A stretch of 64,000 nt of DNA from Pseudobutyrivibrio ruminis CF1b. Lineage in GTDB: Bacteria; Bacillota; Clostridia; Lachnospirales; Lachnospiraceae. Position 1 is the first letter of the stretch, and each line of letters opens with the position of its first letter. Below the pieces are notes generated by a model. It made no database searches and was not told the origin of the DNA. It worked only from the letters and a program-made list of their open reading frames with translations. This document shows, in pieces, positions 25,853 to 35,436 of this stretch. The DNA lies in the NCBI RefSeq assembly GCF_000424005.1, contig NZ_AUJB01000011.1:1-64000 (forward strand), given 5' to 3'. The translations under genes were made by a program, and so were the position numbers.

Positions 25853-28800
25853 ATGAAAAGAAAAGCTTTATTCAATAGAATTATCTCATTAAGCATCGTA
25901 GCAGTTCTGTTTCTGACTTCTTCAGCATCTGCTTTTGCAGACGTTGAGGGAGAGGGGGCTCCAGCAGTTGAAGAAACTGTGGAGACATCAGGAGAGGCTG
26001 CTATTTCTGATGTACCAGCTGCTGAAGAGACACCAGCTTCTGTAGAGAACAAGGAAGCGGTGACACCGGAGGGGGCTGAAACACCAGAGGTGACCACAAT
26101 ACCAGATGAAGGTACTCCTACTTCAATCGGAGAGAAGATTGGAGAGGTGGTGGACAAGGTTGTGGATGCCATAACAGGTGATTCTAAAAATCCTGAAGAT
26201 CCAGATGACAAATCTGCTGACGAAGACAAAAAGGATAAGGATGATGAAAAGTCAGAAGATGAGGAAGACGAGGATGAAGAGAAGGATAAGGATGCCAAGG
26301 AAGAACCTGAACATGACCTAATCTACACTCCAAACGGTGATGGTACTCATACAGTAAAGTGCAGCGAATGCGATATGGAAGAGTACATAGAGTCATGTGA
26401 GTTTGATGAGAGTGGAAAATGTATCCACTGCGGATTCCAAAGGCTTCCAGATCCAATTCTTACTTACGAAGATGAAGAAGTAATCGTAACAGTAAGAGGC
26501 GCCGTTCCTGATAATGCTGACCTTAAGGTTACTCCAATTAAGAAGGAGGTTGAAGAGACTAAGGAAGCATATGATCAGGTAGCTAATAAGATTTTTGCAA
26601 ACACTGAAATTGATACCTTTGGTTCTATTGGATTTTTAGCATATGATATTTGCTTTATAGATATGGAAACTAATCAGGAGGTTGAACCTAGTGGTGATGT
26701 AACCGTATCGATGGAATATAAAAAGCAAGTAAATCCTTTAGGAGATGAGAATAGAGAAAAAATTAAAAATGTGGATGTCTCTCTGGTTCATATTAAGCAG
26801 GAAGATGCAGCGATTGAGAACATTTCTGAAGAAGACAAAGCAGTCCTTGAATTGGACAGTGACAAAAATATTAAGAAAGCAGAATTTACAAATGACTCAT
26901 TTTCACCTTATGTTTTTGTGTTTACAGGAACATATAATTCAGAAAAGATAAATATTTATTTTAATAGTATTAATAAAGATGGTGATAACCTTGTCACTTT
27001 ACAGGAAGACTCAAATAATTTCGAAATCACCAGAGAAAATGGCAGGATAGATAATGTTGACCAGTTTAAAGACAATCTGGATGGCTATAGGTTTGTATCT
27101 GCCGGATATATGGTAGATGGTGAAATGATAGAGTTTGATAACTTCAGATATCGATTTGATGAAGAAGTTCAATCCGGTTGGTTTAGCACAAGAAGGTACT
27201 ATTATCCATATGTAGCATTATATAAGGGTGATGAGAAAGTAGTTGATTGGATTAAGTTTACAAACCAACAAATAATTGTGTACATGTTTTACGAGAAGGA
27301 TGTGACCTTAAGTATTTCAAAAATAGCAACAGGTCCACCTGCATCTGATACAGAAACTCTATATGAGTTTGGAATTACTGACCAAAATGGACAACCAGTA
27401 ACAGATATATCTTATAAAAATGGAAACAGTACCAGAAGACTTGATAGCGAAGGAAAGTTTTCACTTAAGGCAGGAGAAACAGCAGACTTCTCTACATTCC
27501 CAGATGGTGATTATAAAATTACCGAGCTTAGAGTTATAGGAACTGGCGAGGATGGCTATAAGATAAACGATTTTAAAACAAAAATCTTTATTGGTAGTGA
27601 GCAGGCAGCCGAATATGCTCCTGAGAGTATTGCTACGAGGGAAGCGAATTTCTCAGTAGAGGAACCTAAGCTTACAGATATAAAGATTAAGAATTATTAC
27701 TATACAAAAATAACAGAGTCCCAAAAAGAAGCAATTGCTTCAAAATTCGTTACATATTATCAAAATACTGATGATTATCAAGTTCAACTGAAGTTTAAGG
27801 GACCTGAATTAGTAAAAAAGGAAACAAGCTACGAAAAGGAGAGTCAGAATTCTATAAAAGCCAAAGATGTTCACGTAATATTTGCTGTGGATCGTTCAGC
27901 ATCTATGGCTGATAACAATCGTGCAGATCACATGCAGCAGGCATCTAAGATAATGGCAGAAATCATTAAAACTAAGAATAACGTAAATGCTCAATGGAAA
28001 ATAGTTGATTTTGGAGGAATAGTAACAAGTTCCGATTCATGGCTATCAACTGACCAGTTTTATAACATAGTTAAGGTTGATTCCGGTCCTAATGCATTTA
28101 ATTGGTCATATCCATCAAATGATAGTGTAAATCATTCAGGAAGAACAAATTACGAGGAAGCATTGGATTCAATACAGACAATAATAGCAAATGATACCAG
28201 TGACGCTCAAAAGATTGTGATTTTCTTAACTGATGGATTACCAACAGCTTATAGAGGTGGTGGCCAGAGTGGAGAGTTTTATTCATATGCATATGAAAGA
28301 GCACTTGAAGCGGCAGAAAAAGTCGGTGGTGATGCTTTCTATTCAATAGGATTAGATTTTAGCACAACAACATATAGATACAATGGAACTCCTAGAAGTG
28401 CCGAATGGTTTCTGACAAATATGACTAATACTACAAACGCAACCGTTAAAAAGACATCTACGGTTAGAGGTGATAAATTAGTTGATTTGTTCAGAAATAT
28501 GGCAGGTGTGATTTCTACAGATGAAACAGGAGATGAAATAGAGACAGTTGTTGCTTATCACGCAGAAGATGTATTGATTACAGATCCGCTTAGTGATTAT
28601 GTTGACATTGAGGATGGAACTAAAATTGCTATTGGTATTCGAGATGAGAATGTAGCAGTAACGGAAGAGGATCCAAATGCGAACGAGCTTAAAACTCTTG
28701 GAAGGGGCACATGGAGAAACGGAATAGTTGATAAGAATAGTGGAATCACAAATAATCATGATGATACATCTATAAATATTGCTGAATACGATATATATGA

Positions 28801-29680
28801 AACAGATGATAATGGCGTAAGTCATACATACACAGTATCAGCATATTACGACAAGGATTCCAGAAGTATCAAAATGACTTATCCAGATGGATATGAACTT
28901 CCGCCTAACTATTCATTTACAGTGTCCTTTAAGGTTGTTCCAAGTGAAACTGCTTATGCGGAATACTTCGACAACCTCCAAAATAATAGACCGTTATATA
29001 ACAAGGTGGGAGATCCATTCACTGATAATTTAACTATACCGGAGGAACAGTGGACATCATCTTTGAAAGAGGGATTCTATTCAAATGGAGATGCCAAGGC
29101 TTCATATGAGTTCTGTGGAAATCATATGGATGATGACTTCCCTCATCCTGTAATACAAGTTCACTTAAAGACAGTTTGGAAGGTATATAAAACAGACGGT
29201 GATGGTGAAACAGGAAAACGACTTGCAGATGCCGAATTTACTATACAGGAAGATGGACGTAATGCCATTACAGGTAAAAGCAAAACAGAGGACGATAAGC
29301 AAGGACTGATTGAATGGGATGGAGAGGTTGTAGCAGGAAAAACATATATTCTTACAGAGAAAACTGCTCCATTTGGTTATGCAAAGAGTGATGTGAAATG
29401 GAAAATAACATTGGATGGGGATAATAAGCCAACTGTTATTCCTTGCACATACAATGCAGAAGGGGAATTGGTAGAAGAAGCAGAGTATAAGGTGACACCT
29501 AACAGAGTAGGAAATATTGTTACCTATGAGTTCTACTTCAAGAATATTCAAACCTACAATTTACCAGAAACTGGTGGAAACGGAATTTACAGAACGACAT
29601 TATATGGAATTGTATTAATGCTGGCTTCAGTATTCCTTTTCTATAAAAACAAAAGAAAAACAAAGGTTACATGTAAATAG
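25853..29680 (+). CDS. VWA-domain pilus tip adhesin, LPETG anchor (unit III)
   Basis: The 1275-residue protein starts with a signal peptide ending near AFA, then an acidic, Lys-rich linker to about 150. A CxxC-x(n)-CxxC motif near 168-192 may bind zinc. A von Willebrand A domain covers about 670-880, with the metal-binding DRSAS motif near 680 and FLTDGLPT. A C-terminal SpaA domain lies near 1103-1229. LPETGG is near 1237, with a membrane segment and basic tail. This is the layout of RrgA-like tip adhesins that bind host or substrate. The ATG at 25853 follows GAGGAAG. A much longer in-frame extension to 25607 would cover the promoter and is rejected. Confidence 0.85.
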   Translation: MKRKALFNRIISLSIVAVLFLTSSASAFADVEGEGAPAVEETVETSGEAAISDVPAAEETPASVENKEAVTPEGAETPEVTTIPDEGTPTSIGEKIGEVVDKVVDAITGDSKNPEDPDDKSADEDKKDKDDEKSEDEEDEDEEKDKDAKEEPEHDLIYTPNGDGTHTVKCSECDMEEYIESCEFDESGKCIHCGFQRLPDPILTYEDEEVIVTVRGAVPDNADLKVTPIKKEVEETKEAYDQVANKIFANTEIDTFGSIGFLAYDICFIDMETNQEVEPSGDVTVSMEYKKQVNPLGDENREKIKNVDVSLVHIKQEDAAIENISEEDKAVLELDSDKNIKKAEFTNDSFSPYVFVFTGTYNSEKINIYFNSINKDGDNLVTLQEDSNNFEITRENGRIDNVDQFKDNLDGYRFVSAGYMVDGEMIEFDNFRYRFDEEVQSGWFSTRRYYYPYVALYKGDEKVVDWIKFTNQQIIVYMFYEKDVTLSISKIATGPPASDTETLYEFGITDQNGQPVTDISYKNGNSTRRLDSEGKFSLKAGETADFSTFPDGDYKITELRVIGTGEDGYKINDFKTKIFIGSEQAAEYAPESIATREANFSVEEPKLTDIKIKNYYYTKITESQKEAIASKFVTYYQNTDDYQVQLKFKGPELVKKETSYEKESQNSIKAKDVHVIFAVDRSASMADNNRADHMQQASKIMAEIIKTKNNVNAQWKIVDFGGIVTSSDSWLSTDQFYNIVKVDSGPNAFNWSYPSNDSVNHSGRTNYEEALDSIQTIIANDTSDAQKIVIFLTDGLPTAYRGGGQSGEFYSYAYERALEAAEKVGGDAFYSIGLDFSTTTYRYNGTPRSAEWFLTNMTNTTNATVKKTSTVRGDKLVDLFRNMAGVISTDETGDEIETVVAYHAEDVLITDPLSDYVDIEDGTKIAIGIRDENVAVTEEDPNANELKTLGRGTWRNGIVDKNSGITNNHDDTSINIAEYDIYETDDNGVSHTYTVSAYYDKDSRSIKMTYPDGYELPPNYSFTVSFKVVPSETAYAEYFDNLQNNRPLYNKVGDPFTDNLTIPEEQWTSSLKEGFYSNGDAKASYEFCGNHMDDDFPHPVIQVHLKTVWKVYKTDGDGETGKRLADAEFTIQEDGRNAITGKSKTEDDKQGLIEWDGEVVAGKTYILTEKTAPFGYAKSDVKWKITLDGDNKPTVIPCTYNAEGELVEEAEYKVTPNRVGNIVTYEFYFKNIQTYNLPETGGNGIYRTTLYGIVLMLASVFLFYKNKRKTKVTCK

Positions 29681-29709
29681 GGTGGTTCATCACAGAAGGA
29701 GGTAAATCT

Positions 29710-31086
29710 ATGAGTAACGTAAAAAGGTTTTTAGTATTGCTTATGTCATTAGTAATGGTGCTAGGAATGACATTAACAGTATCAGCTGAGGGCGATACCA
29801 CTCCACCAGGAGCAACTATCATAATTGAAGGCGCTGATGGTGCAGAATTAGCATATGCTCAGGTAATTAAGGCAGATCCTACAAAGGAAACAGGATGGAC
29901 AATCGTATCTGGATACGAAAGCTTATTTGCTGGATTTCTTCCTGCTGGAAAGACAGGGGAACAGGAAATGATTAAGGGTTGGATTGCAGCCTCAGACGAG
30001 AATGGTGGAAATGAGAATTCGAGACTGGAAAATCTTGGTTCTGTAGGAACAACTACAGTGATTACTGGAACTTCTATTACTAATGCACAAGCAGGTTTAT
30101 ACGTAATCAAGGCACAGGATTCAGAGAACGCAACAATTAAGCATACATATAGCACAGTACTTGTTTATGTCAGCCTTGCTGATGCAAAAGAAGGTAAAGA
30201 GGTAAAAGCAGTAATAAAGAAAACACCTTATAAAGTTGATAAGACATATGGCGAAGGCAATAAATATGTAGCAATTGGTGATCAGGTAGGATATACAATT
30301 AAAGCCACAGTTCCATATAAGCCAGCAGGTGGCTCAGCAGAGCTCGTTGTTACAGATAAGCTAACAGGTGGAGAGTTTGTAGAATCTACAATTGAAGTAA
30401 AGATTGGTGAAGACATTATAACACCTGATAGCATTACTATAAGTGACGACAAAACAGAAATGGAAATCGTTCTTACAGAGGTATTAATTAATGATGTTAC
30501 TGTAGCTAACGAAAACGCAAATAAAGAAGTAGTTATCACATATAAGGCAGTTGTTACTGGTACTGCAATTGAGAATGAAGCTACTGTAAATAATAATCCA
30601 GAGACAACAAAAGTTAAGTCATATACAGGAACACTTCAGATTACAAAGATAGACGCTACTACAGAGGAAAAATTAGATGGTGCAGAATTCGTAATTGTAA
30701 ATGGCAGTAAGTACGCAATTCTCGAAACAGTTGATGGTGTAAAGCAACTTGCAGACTGGACAACAAATATTGATGATGCTACAAAGCTTTTAACAAATGA
30801 TGAAGGTGTAGATTCAGCAGTTGGATTTGACAAGGATGTTATTTATTCATTCCACGAAGTAACAGCTCCAGATGGATATTCACTTAACACAACAGATGAA
30901 GATGTTACATGGAGTGGCGAAGATGATGCATTATTAGGAACAGCAACAATGGGTAATACAACACTTTCAACACTTCCTTACACTGGTGGTAAGGGTACAG
31001 CAGCTTTCACAGGCTTCGGTGTACTTTTAATGAGCGTTGCAGCAGGTTTGTATTATGCAAACAAGAAAAATAAATCAGTTAAGTAA
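29710..31086 (+). CDS. Major pilin, backbone protein (LPYTG), unit III
   Basis: The 458-residue protein has a signal peptide ending near VSA, an N-terminal pilin domain, and a middle domain starting near 165. A SpaA-type C-terminal domain carries LQITKIDATT and the E-box HEVTAPDGY (about 305-400). LPYTGG lies near 422, with a membrane segment and a KKNKSVK tail. It is similar in design to the unit II pilin but divergent in sequence, so it probably makes a separate fibre. Unit III has no class C sortase. The unit II sortases would have to polymerise it, or it uses one encoded elsewhere. Confidence 0.85.
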   Translation: MSNVKRFLVLLMSLVMVLGMTLTVSAEGDTTPPGATIIIEGADGAELAYAQVIKADPTKETGWTIVSGYESLFAGFLPAGKTGEQEMIKGWIAASDENGGNENSRLENLGSVGTTTVITGTSITNAQAGLYVIKAQDSENATIKHTYSTVLVYVSLADAKEGKEVKAVIKKTPYKVDKTYGEGNKYVAIGDQVGYTIKATVPYKPAGGSAELVVTDKLTGGEFVESTIEVKIGEDIITPDSITISDDKTEMEIVLTEVLINDVTVANENANKEVVITYKAVVTGTAIENEATVNNNPETTKVKSYTGTLQITKIDATTEEKLDGAEFVIVNGSKYAILETVDGVKQLADWTTNIDDATKLLTNDEGVDSAVGFDKDVIYSFHEVTAPDGYSLNTTDEDVTWSGEDDALLGTATMGNTTLSTLPYTGGKGTAAFTGFGVLLMSVAAGLYYANKKNKSVK

Positions 31087-31092
31087 GTAGAA

Positions 31093-31138
31093 TAGTGTGG
31101 GCCCCCGTCACAAATGAAGTGTGTCGGGGCACCCACTA
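31093..31138 (+). ncRNA. Strong intercistronic hairpin after the unit III pilin
   Basis: TAGTGTGGG (31093-31101) pairs with CCCACTA (31132-31138). A CCCCG/CGGGG stem and CACA/TGTG continue toward the loop. No T run follows. It holds the same place as the hairpin at 22813 after the unit II pilin. Confidence 0.65.
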
Positions 31139-31240
31139 CATTATCAGGAAGAGGATATTGATTCAGTATCTTGTTCCAGGTGATGTAAATCGGAGGATAG
31201 TAATAATGTTAAGGCCTAGTGGCTTGGAAGGGAGTCGCCA

Positions 31241-32263
31241 GTGATTAAAGTTAGTTTAAGAAGAAAAGGTCTAATAGGAATAAGCATGGCGCTAGTGTTA
31301 TGTATTCTGGGAGTGGGAGTGCATACCATTAGAGCTGCTTCAGCAGTGGATACAGATGCCAATGTAACTATTACTGCTGAGGTTGATACTACTTCTGCAT
31401 TGGCCATGAATTATACAGGCAAAATTACTATTGATTTGTATAAGATAGCCAGCATGGATGTCACTGGTGATGTTAAGACTTTGGAGGATGGATTTAAAAA
31501 CTCAGGAATTAATCTTTCAATTCTTAAAGATAATCCTACCGTTGCCACTGTTGAAGAATCAATCGTAAACAAGGCATTAGCCGTTGTGGATGGAGTTACT
31601 CCAACAGCAACAATCACAATTGACAGAAGAACAGGTCAAAGTAGTGGATATGTTTCTATTCCTAAGGGTGCAGGCCTTTACTTATATGTACCATCAGCTG
31701 AGGACAGAAGATACTTATATGAATTTACATCATATGTACTCTTTGCTCCTACAAGCCAGTACATCACACCAAGAGATAATTATGAAGCAGATGAGGGAAT
31801 GCCTTTAGATGAATGGAAATATGATGTTAAATTTGGACTTAAGTCAAATCAGGTGCCAAAGCTGGGAACACTGATTATTGAAAAGAAGTTGGATGATTAC
31901 AACGAAAGTTTAGCAGCAGCATCATTTGTATATAAGGTAAAAGCTCAGATTGATGAAAAAGTAGTATTTGATGATGTTGTTACTATAGAGTTTGAAAGTG
32001 CTGGGACACAACAGATAGAGCTTGAAATACCAGCAACAGCCACAGTTACTGTAGAAGAGGTATATACAGGTGCAAGTTACGAATTAGCATCAAATAAGGT
32101 AGTGAATGATTTAGTAATCGAAGCTGGTGGCGAGTCTACAGCGAGATTCGAAAACAGATACGATGAAGAAAAAATGATTTCAGGCGGTATAAGTGCTGTG
32201 AATACATTTGTGAAACGAGACGGTGAATATGTGCATGTGGGTATGGATGATATTCCACAATAG
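31241..32263 (+). CDS. Secreted pilin-like protein fused to a DUF5979-like domain, unit III
   Basis: The 340-residue protein has a signal peptide ending near RAASA. Its first 200 residues are homologous to the 24702 protein (YTGKITIDLYKIA, GAGLYLYVP, FAPTS). From about 205 to 310 it carries a beta domain like that at the end of the 11170 protein. It finishes with GGISAVNTFVK, matching GSISITNVFDK there. There is no membrane tail or sorting signal. The start is a GTG behind GGGAG at good spacing. The domain mosaic suggests it replaces a fixed anchor with a module for non-covalent assembly. Function is unknown. Confidence 0.6.
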   Translation: MIKVSLRRKGLIGISMALVLCILGVGVHTIRAASAVDTDANVTITAEVDTTSALAMNYTGKITIDLYKIASMDVTGDVKTLEDGFKNSGINLSILKDNPTVATVEESIVNKALAVVDGVTPTATITIDRRTGQSSGYVSIPKGAGLYLYVPSAEDRRYLYEFTSYVLFAPTSQYITPRDNYEADEGMPLDEWKYDVKFGLKSNQVPKLGTLIIEKKLDDYNESLAAASFVYKVKAQIDEKVVFDDVVTIEFESAGTQQIELEIPATATVTVEEVYTGASYELASNKVVNDLVIEAGGESTARFENRYDEEKMISGGISAVNTFVKRDGEYVHVGMDDIPQ

Positions 32264-32288
32264 TATTGAGAGAGCGAGGTAACTAACT

Positions 32289-32804
32289 ATGAAAACAAAA
32301 TGGTTATATTTAGTTGCTGCAGTAGCATTAGTAATTAGTATATCTGCAGTAAAGCCTGCTTTAGCATACTTCACAGCAACAAGGACTGTAGAGGGAACCA
32401 CCAAAGCATTAGAGATTGGCGATGTTCCACCGGAACTGGATGAAGATGTTGTGGAAATGACAAAGATGATTACAATCACCAACAATGGTCATTATCCAAT
32501 TTTTGTAAGAGCGATGGCCATTTCTCCAGACAATTGGCAGGTGAATTTCAATCCAGAAGATGGATGGATACAGGAAGGTGATTATTATTACTACACAAAG
32601 CCACTTGCTCCTGAAGAGTCAACTGCAACACAGTTGAAATTGGATATTGTTCCAAAGCAGGTGGATCAGGAATACGATGTTCCAGACAGCTTTAACGTAG
32701 TAATTGTTCAGGAAGCAACAAAGGTTATTTACGACGATGCAGGCAATCCTATTCCTGATGATTGGGCAAACGCAATTAGCAATAGTATCAATGTTGGAAG
32801 ATAG
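32289..32804 (+). CDS. SipW-class secreted protein (TasA/camelysin-like), unit III
   Basis: The 171-residue paralogue of the 14352 protein has a signal sequence ending in ALAYFTAT, the SipW-type form. The mature part has ITITNNGHYPIFVRAM and GDYYYYTKPL. It probably is a beta-rich extracellular subunit whose signal is cut by the SipW-like half of the 35437 protein, four genes downstream. It lies 25 bp after the previous gene with a GAGG site. Confidence 0.6.
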   Translation: MKTKWLYLVAAVALVISISAVKPALAYFTATRTVEGTTKALEIGDVPPELDEDVVEMTKMITITNNGHYPIFVRAMAISPDNWQVNFNPEDGWIQEGDYYYYTKPLAPEESTATQLKLDIVPKQVDQEYDVPDSFNVVIVQEATKVIYDDAGNPIPDDWANAISNSINVGR

Positions 32805-32815
32805 GAGGGAATAAT

Positions 32816-33541
32816 ATGAAAAAATTTTATAAGAACCCTCTGGTGCTTTTAACATTGGGATTGCTGGTAATTGGAGCCAGCACAGTGGGAGCCACGAGAG
32901 CCGCAATGATTTCCCAGTCAGAAGCTGACAGAGTAAATTTTAAAACAGCTACCTTTGACGTGGAAATTACAGGAGATGTTGATAATGGTCAGATTCAATT
33001 CAAAGAGATTGATGAAGACGAGTCAATAAAAATTGGAAAGCTTTATAAAGAAAATATTTCGGTGAAAAATACTTCTGGCGGAAACTACGATGAATATATT
33101 AGAGTGGTTGTACGAAAGAGCTGGAAGAGTGAGTCAGAGGATGGTGAATACAGAAAGAATCTTTCACTAACTCCTGCACTTATTGAAATTGAGGTTGAAC
33201 CAGGCTGGTACATTAATGATGATGAATCAACTGACGAACAGACAGTGTACTACAGACTTACACCAGTAGCTCAGAATGAAGAGGTTCCTTTTATTTCAGG
33301 AATTAGGGTAAATGATAAAGTTATAAGGGAAGTTCAGCATGGTGGAACATCTACAACAATCACCAATGAATATTCTTATAATGGCGCATGTATGGATATT
33401 TCTATTCAGGCAGATGCAGTTCAGACAAACAGTGGAAGAGATGCTATAAGCGCTGCCTGGGGTATTAAAGATTCATTTGCAGGTATAGACGTATCAACAG
33501 GAAACAAATCAACAGTCAACTTTGTTATTGAAGACGAATAA
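32816..33541 (+). CDS. Secreted GATxAA-signal protein, unit III
   Basis: The 241-residue paralogue of the 14882 protein has a signal segment ending in VGATRAA. It is followed by VNFKTATFDVEI, then EYIRVVVRKSW, and ends near AISAAWGIKDSF. There is no membrane tail. The shared signal form suggests processing by the same SipW-like peptidase as its neighbour. It starts 11 bp after the previous stop behind AGGAGGG. Role unassigned. Confidence 0.55.
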   Translation: MKKFYKNPLVLLTLGLLVIGASTVGATRAAMISQSEADRVNFKTATFDVEITGDVDNGQIQFKEIDEDESIKIGKLYKENISVKNTSGGNYDEYIRVVVRKSWKSESEDGEYRKNLSLTPALIEIEVEPGWYINDDESTDEQTVYYRLTPVAQNEEVPFISGIRVNDKVIREVQHGGTSTTITNEYSYNGACMDISIQADAVQTNSGRDAISAAWGIKDSFAGIDVSTGNKSTVNFVIEDE

Positions 33542-33555
33542 GAAAGGGGCAAGCG

Positions 33556-34368
33556 ATGAAAAAGAGAATAATGAATTTAGTCCTTGCTCTGGCTCTGACA
33601 GTAGTAGGACTGGCAGGACAAAATATTACAACAGAGGCAAAGACACATACAACCAGTTGGCCAGTCACATACGACGGAAATAAAGTTACATCAAAGTTTT
33701 CTGAAAATGTGACTAATGCAACCATGTCTGCAGTAATGCCTGGTGATACAGTCATTTATGAGATTGATTACAGCACATCAGTTGATGCGGATTTCTATCT
33801 CAATGCAGATATTATTAATTCTCTTGAGGAAAGAGATGCAAATGATAACGAGTCATACGAGGCTACAGAAGGTGCTTATACTTATATCATTAAAAATGGT
33901 GATCAGGTTATCTGTGACAGTGAATTAATCGGTGTTTCTGACGAAGCGGATCTTATTAAAGGTCTTAAGCAGGTGGACGGTGGGGATAAGTTTTTCGAAC
34001 TTGGACGTCTTCCAGCAGGTGGAAGTGGAAAAGTAACTATTTCAATTACTCTCGATGGAAACTCTCAGGACAATTCATATATGTACAAACTGGCCACTCT
34101 CGATATTAAGATTGGCGCACAGGCAGCCCCTAAAAACGTTGTTAATCACAAGCCTGGAGCTTCAAGGAAAGTTGTTTATACTGTACCTGGTGGAACGGAA
34201 ATTGTGTCAATCACAGATCCTGACACACCACTTGCAGTGGTTAGAAATAATCCACAGACAGGAGATATGATTGCTCCTATCTTAGTATGTACAACAGGAC
34301 TGATATTGGGATTTCTTATAATTGCCATTTATTTTTCTATAGTTTTCAAGCAAAGAAGCAGGAGGTAG
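33556..34368 (+). CDS. Surface protein with NPQTGD sorting signal, unit III
   Basis: The 270-residue paralogue of the 15670 protein has a signal peptide and the MPGDTVIYEIDY and DADFYLNADI motifs. The linker contains TPLAVV, followed by NPQTGD near 232, a membrane segment and an RSRR tail. NPQTG-type signals are the classic substrate of class B sortases (SrtB of Staphylococcus uses NPQTN). The only class B-like sortase in the window is the fusion protein at 35437, so it is the natural partner. That pairing is inferred. Confidence 0.68.
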   Translation: MKKRIMNLVLALALTVVGLAGQNITTEAKTHTTSWPVTYDGNKVTSKFSENVTNATMSAVMPGDTVIYEIDYSTSVDADFYLNADIINSLEERDANDNESYEATEGAYTYIIKNGDQVICDSELIGVSDEADLIKGLKQVDGGDKFFELGRLPAGGSGKVTISITLDGNSQDNSYMYKLATLDIKIGAQAAPKNVVNHKPGASRKVVYTVPGGTEIVSITDPDTPLAVVRNNPQTGDMIAPILVCTTGLILGFLIIAIYFSIVFKQRSRR

Positions 34369-34374
34369 TCTGAT

Positions 34375-35373
34375 ATGAAAAGGATCAATAAACTTACAAG
34401 CCTGCTTTTAGCAACGCTTATAGTGCTTACTGGTGTAATGTCTCTATCGACAGTAGCACATGCAGAATATCTTTATACCATCAGAGTTTATTTAGGTGGT
34501 ATGGGGGATGAGGGAGCATCATTTAAAGATAGCAGTGCCAGCTATATTGATTTCAAAAAAGAGGCTGGTGAGCGATTCGAATTTGACCCTCATGAAGGAG
34601 TTATTATTTCTTCAACAGATGCCAAATATAAGGTTATTGGTGCTAGAAAAAGTGGTGATAACAAGTGTGAAAGCACTATAGATATTGCAGCAGTTACACA
34701 GGATGAGACATATGTTATCGCCTATGGTGTTTATAAAACTATTCCTTATACAGCAGTGTTTGTGGATGAGAATGGTAATGCCATAGTCGATGCAAATGGT
34801 AATCCTGCTACTGATGAAACATATTACGGTATTGACCATACCCAGTTCTATGTTCCATATAAGGAAATTGAAGGATATTATCCTATTAACGGGGAGCGAT
34901 ATAAAGCAGTTACTCTTTCAGAAGCCGGGGAAGTTATTAGATTCGTATATACGAATCGCCCAGGTGATACATACTCAACCTCATATGGTGCAGATTCTGT
35001 AACCTATTCAACTGTTGTAGGTGATCCGACATATACATATCAGACCATCCCTGGAATGCCTGTAGAAGAAGTTGGCATAACAGATAACAGAGCACCAGCT
35101 GGTGGAGGTAATGCAGCAGGTGGAGAGGCAGCAGGAGAAGCCGGTGGAGCAGATGACACTACTACAATTGGTGAGGCGGATGTTCCATTAGGAGGAGATA
35201 CTGCTCCTACAAATATCCCAGAACCTGAAAATCCAAAGGGAAAGGATGAACAGGCATTATTCACAATGTATATCCGTTATCTTATTATCATTGCTGTAAT
35301 CGGCCTGTTGATTGCATTTATAACAATTATTGGAACAATCAAGGTTAATTACGATAAGAACCACAGAAATTAA
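34375..35373 (+). CDS. Membrane-anchored MucBP-like surface protein, unit III
   Basis: The 332-residue paralogue of the 16529 protein has a signal peptide ending near AHA and a beta domain. A MucBP-like module (YTAVFVDENGN, VPYKEIEGYYP) spans about 120-195. A Gly/Ala-rich linker lies near 240-260. DVPLGG and a Pro/Glu-rich spacer come before a membrane segment (about 297-322) and a charged tail. No sortase motif sits next to the membrane segment. It probably remains in the membrane as a base or tether. It is 6 bp after the previous gene and is followed by a terminator. Confidence 0.6.
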   Translation: MKRINKLTSLLLATLIVLTGVMSLSTVAHAEYLYTIRVYLGGMGDEGASFKDSSASYIDFKKEAGERFEFDPHEGVIISSTDAKYKVIGARKSGDNKCESTIDIAAVTQDETYVIAYGVYKTIPYTAVFVDENGNAIVDANGNPATDETYYGIDHTQFYVPYKEIEGYYPINGERYKAVTLSEAGEVIRFVYTNRPGDTYSTSYGADSVTYSTVVGDPTYTYQTIPGMPVEEVGITDNRAPAGGGNAAGGEAAGEAGGADDTTTIGEADVPLGGDTAPTNIPEPENPKGKDEQALFTMYIRYLIIIAVIGLLIAFITIIGTIKVNYDKNHRN

Positions 35374-35389
35374 CACAAAACACTAATTA

Positions 35390-35415
35390 GGGGCGACTTA
35401 ATAGTCGTCCCTTTT
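35390..35415 (+). terminator. Terminator before the signal peptidase-sortase gene
   Basis: GGGGCGACT (35390-35398) pairs with AGTCGTCCC (35403-35411), allowing one G-T pair, followed by TTTT. It separates the structural genes from the processing enzyme gene. Confidence 0.75.
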
Positions 35416-35421
35416 AAAGTG

Positions 35422-35430
35422 TGGTAGAAT
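35422..35430 (+). promoter_or_regulatory. Extended -10 promoter, probable leaderless mRNA
   Basis: TGG plus TAGAAT forms an extended -10 that ends 6 bp before the ATG at 35437. No ribosome binding site is present, so the mRNA is probably leaderless. The spacing equals that before the LytTR regulator. Confidence 0.5.
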
Positions 35431-35436
35431 TTAATT

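Noticed and set aside
25849-26298. 149-residue Ser-rich minus-strand open frame
   Set aside because: The Ser runs are the reverse reading of the Glu/Asp-rich linker of the VWA adhesin.
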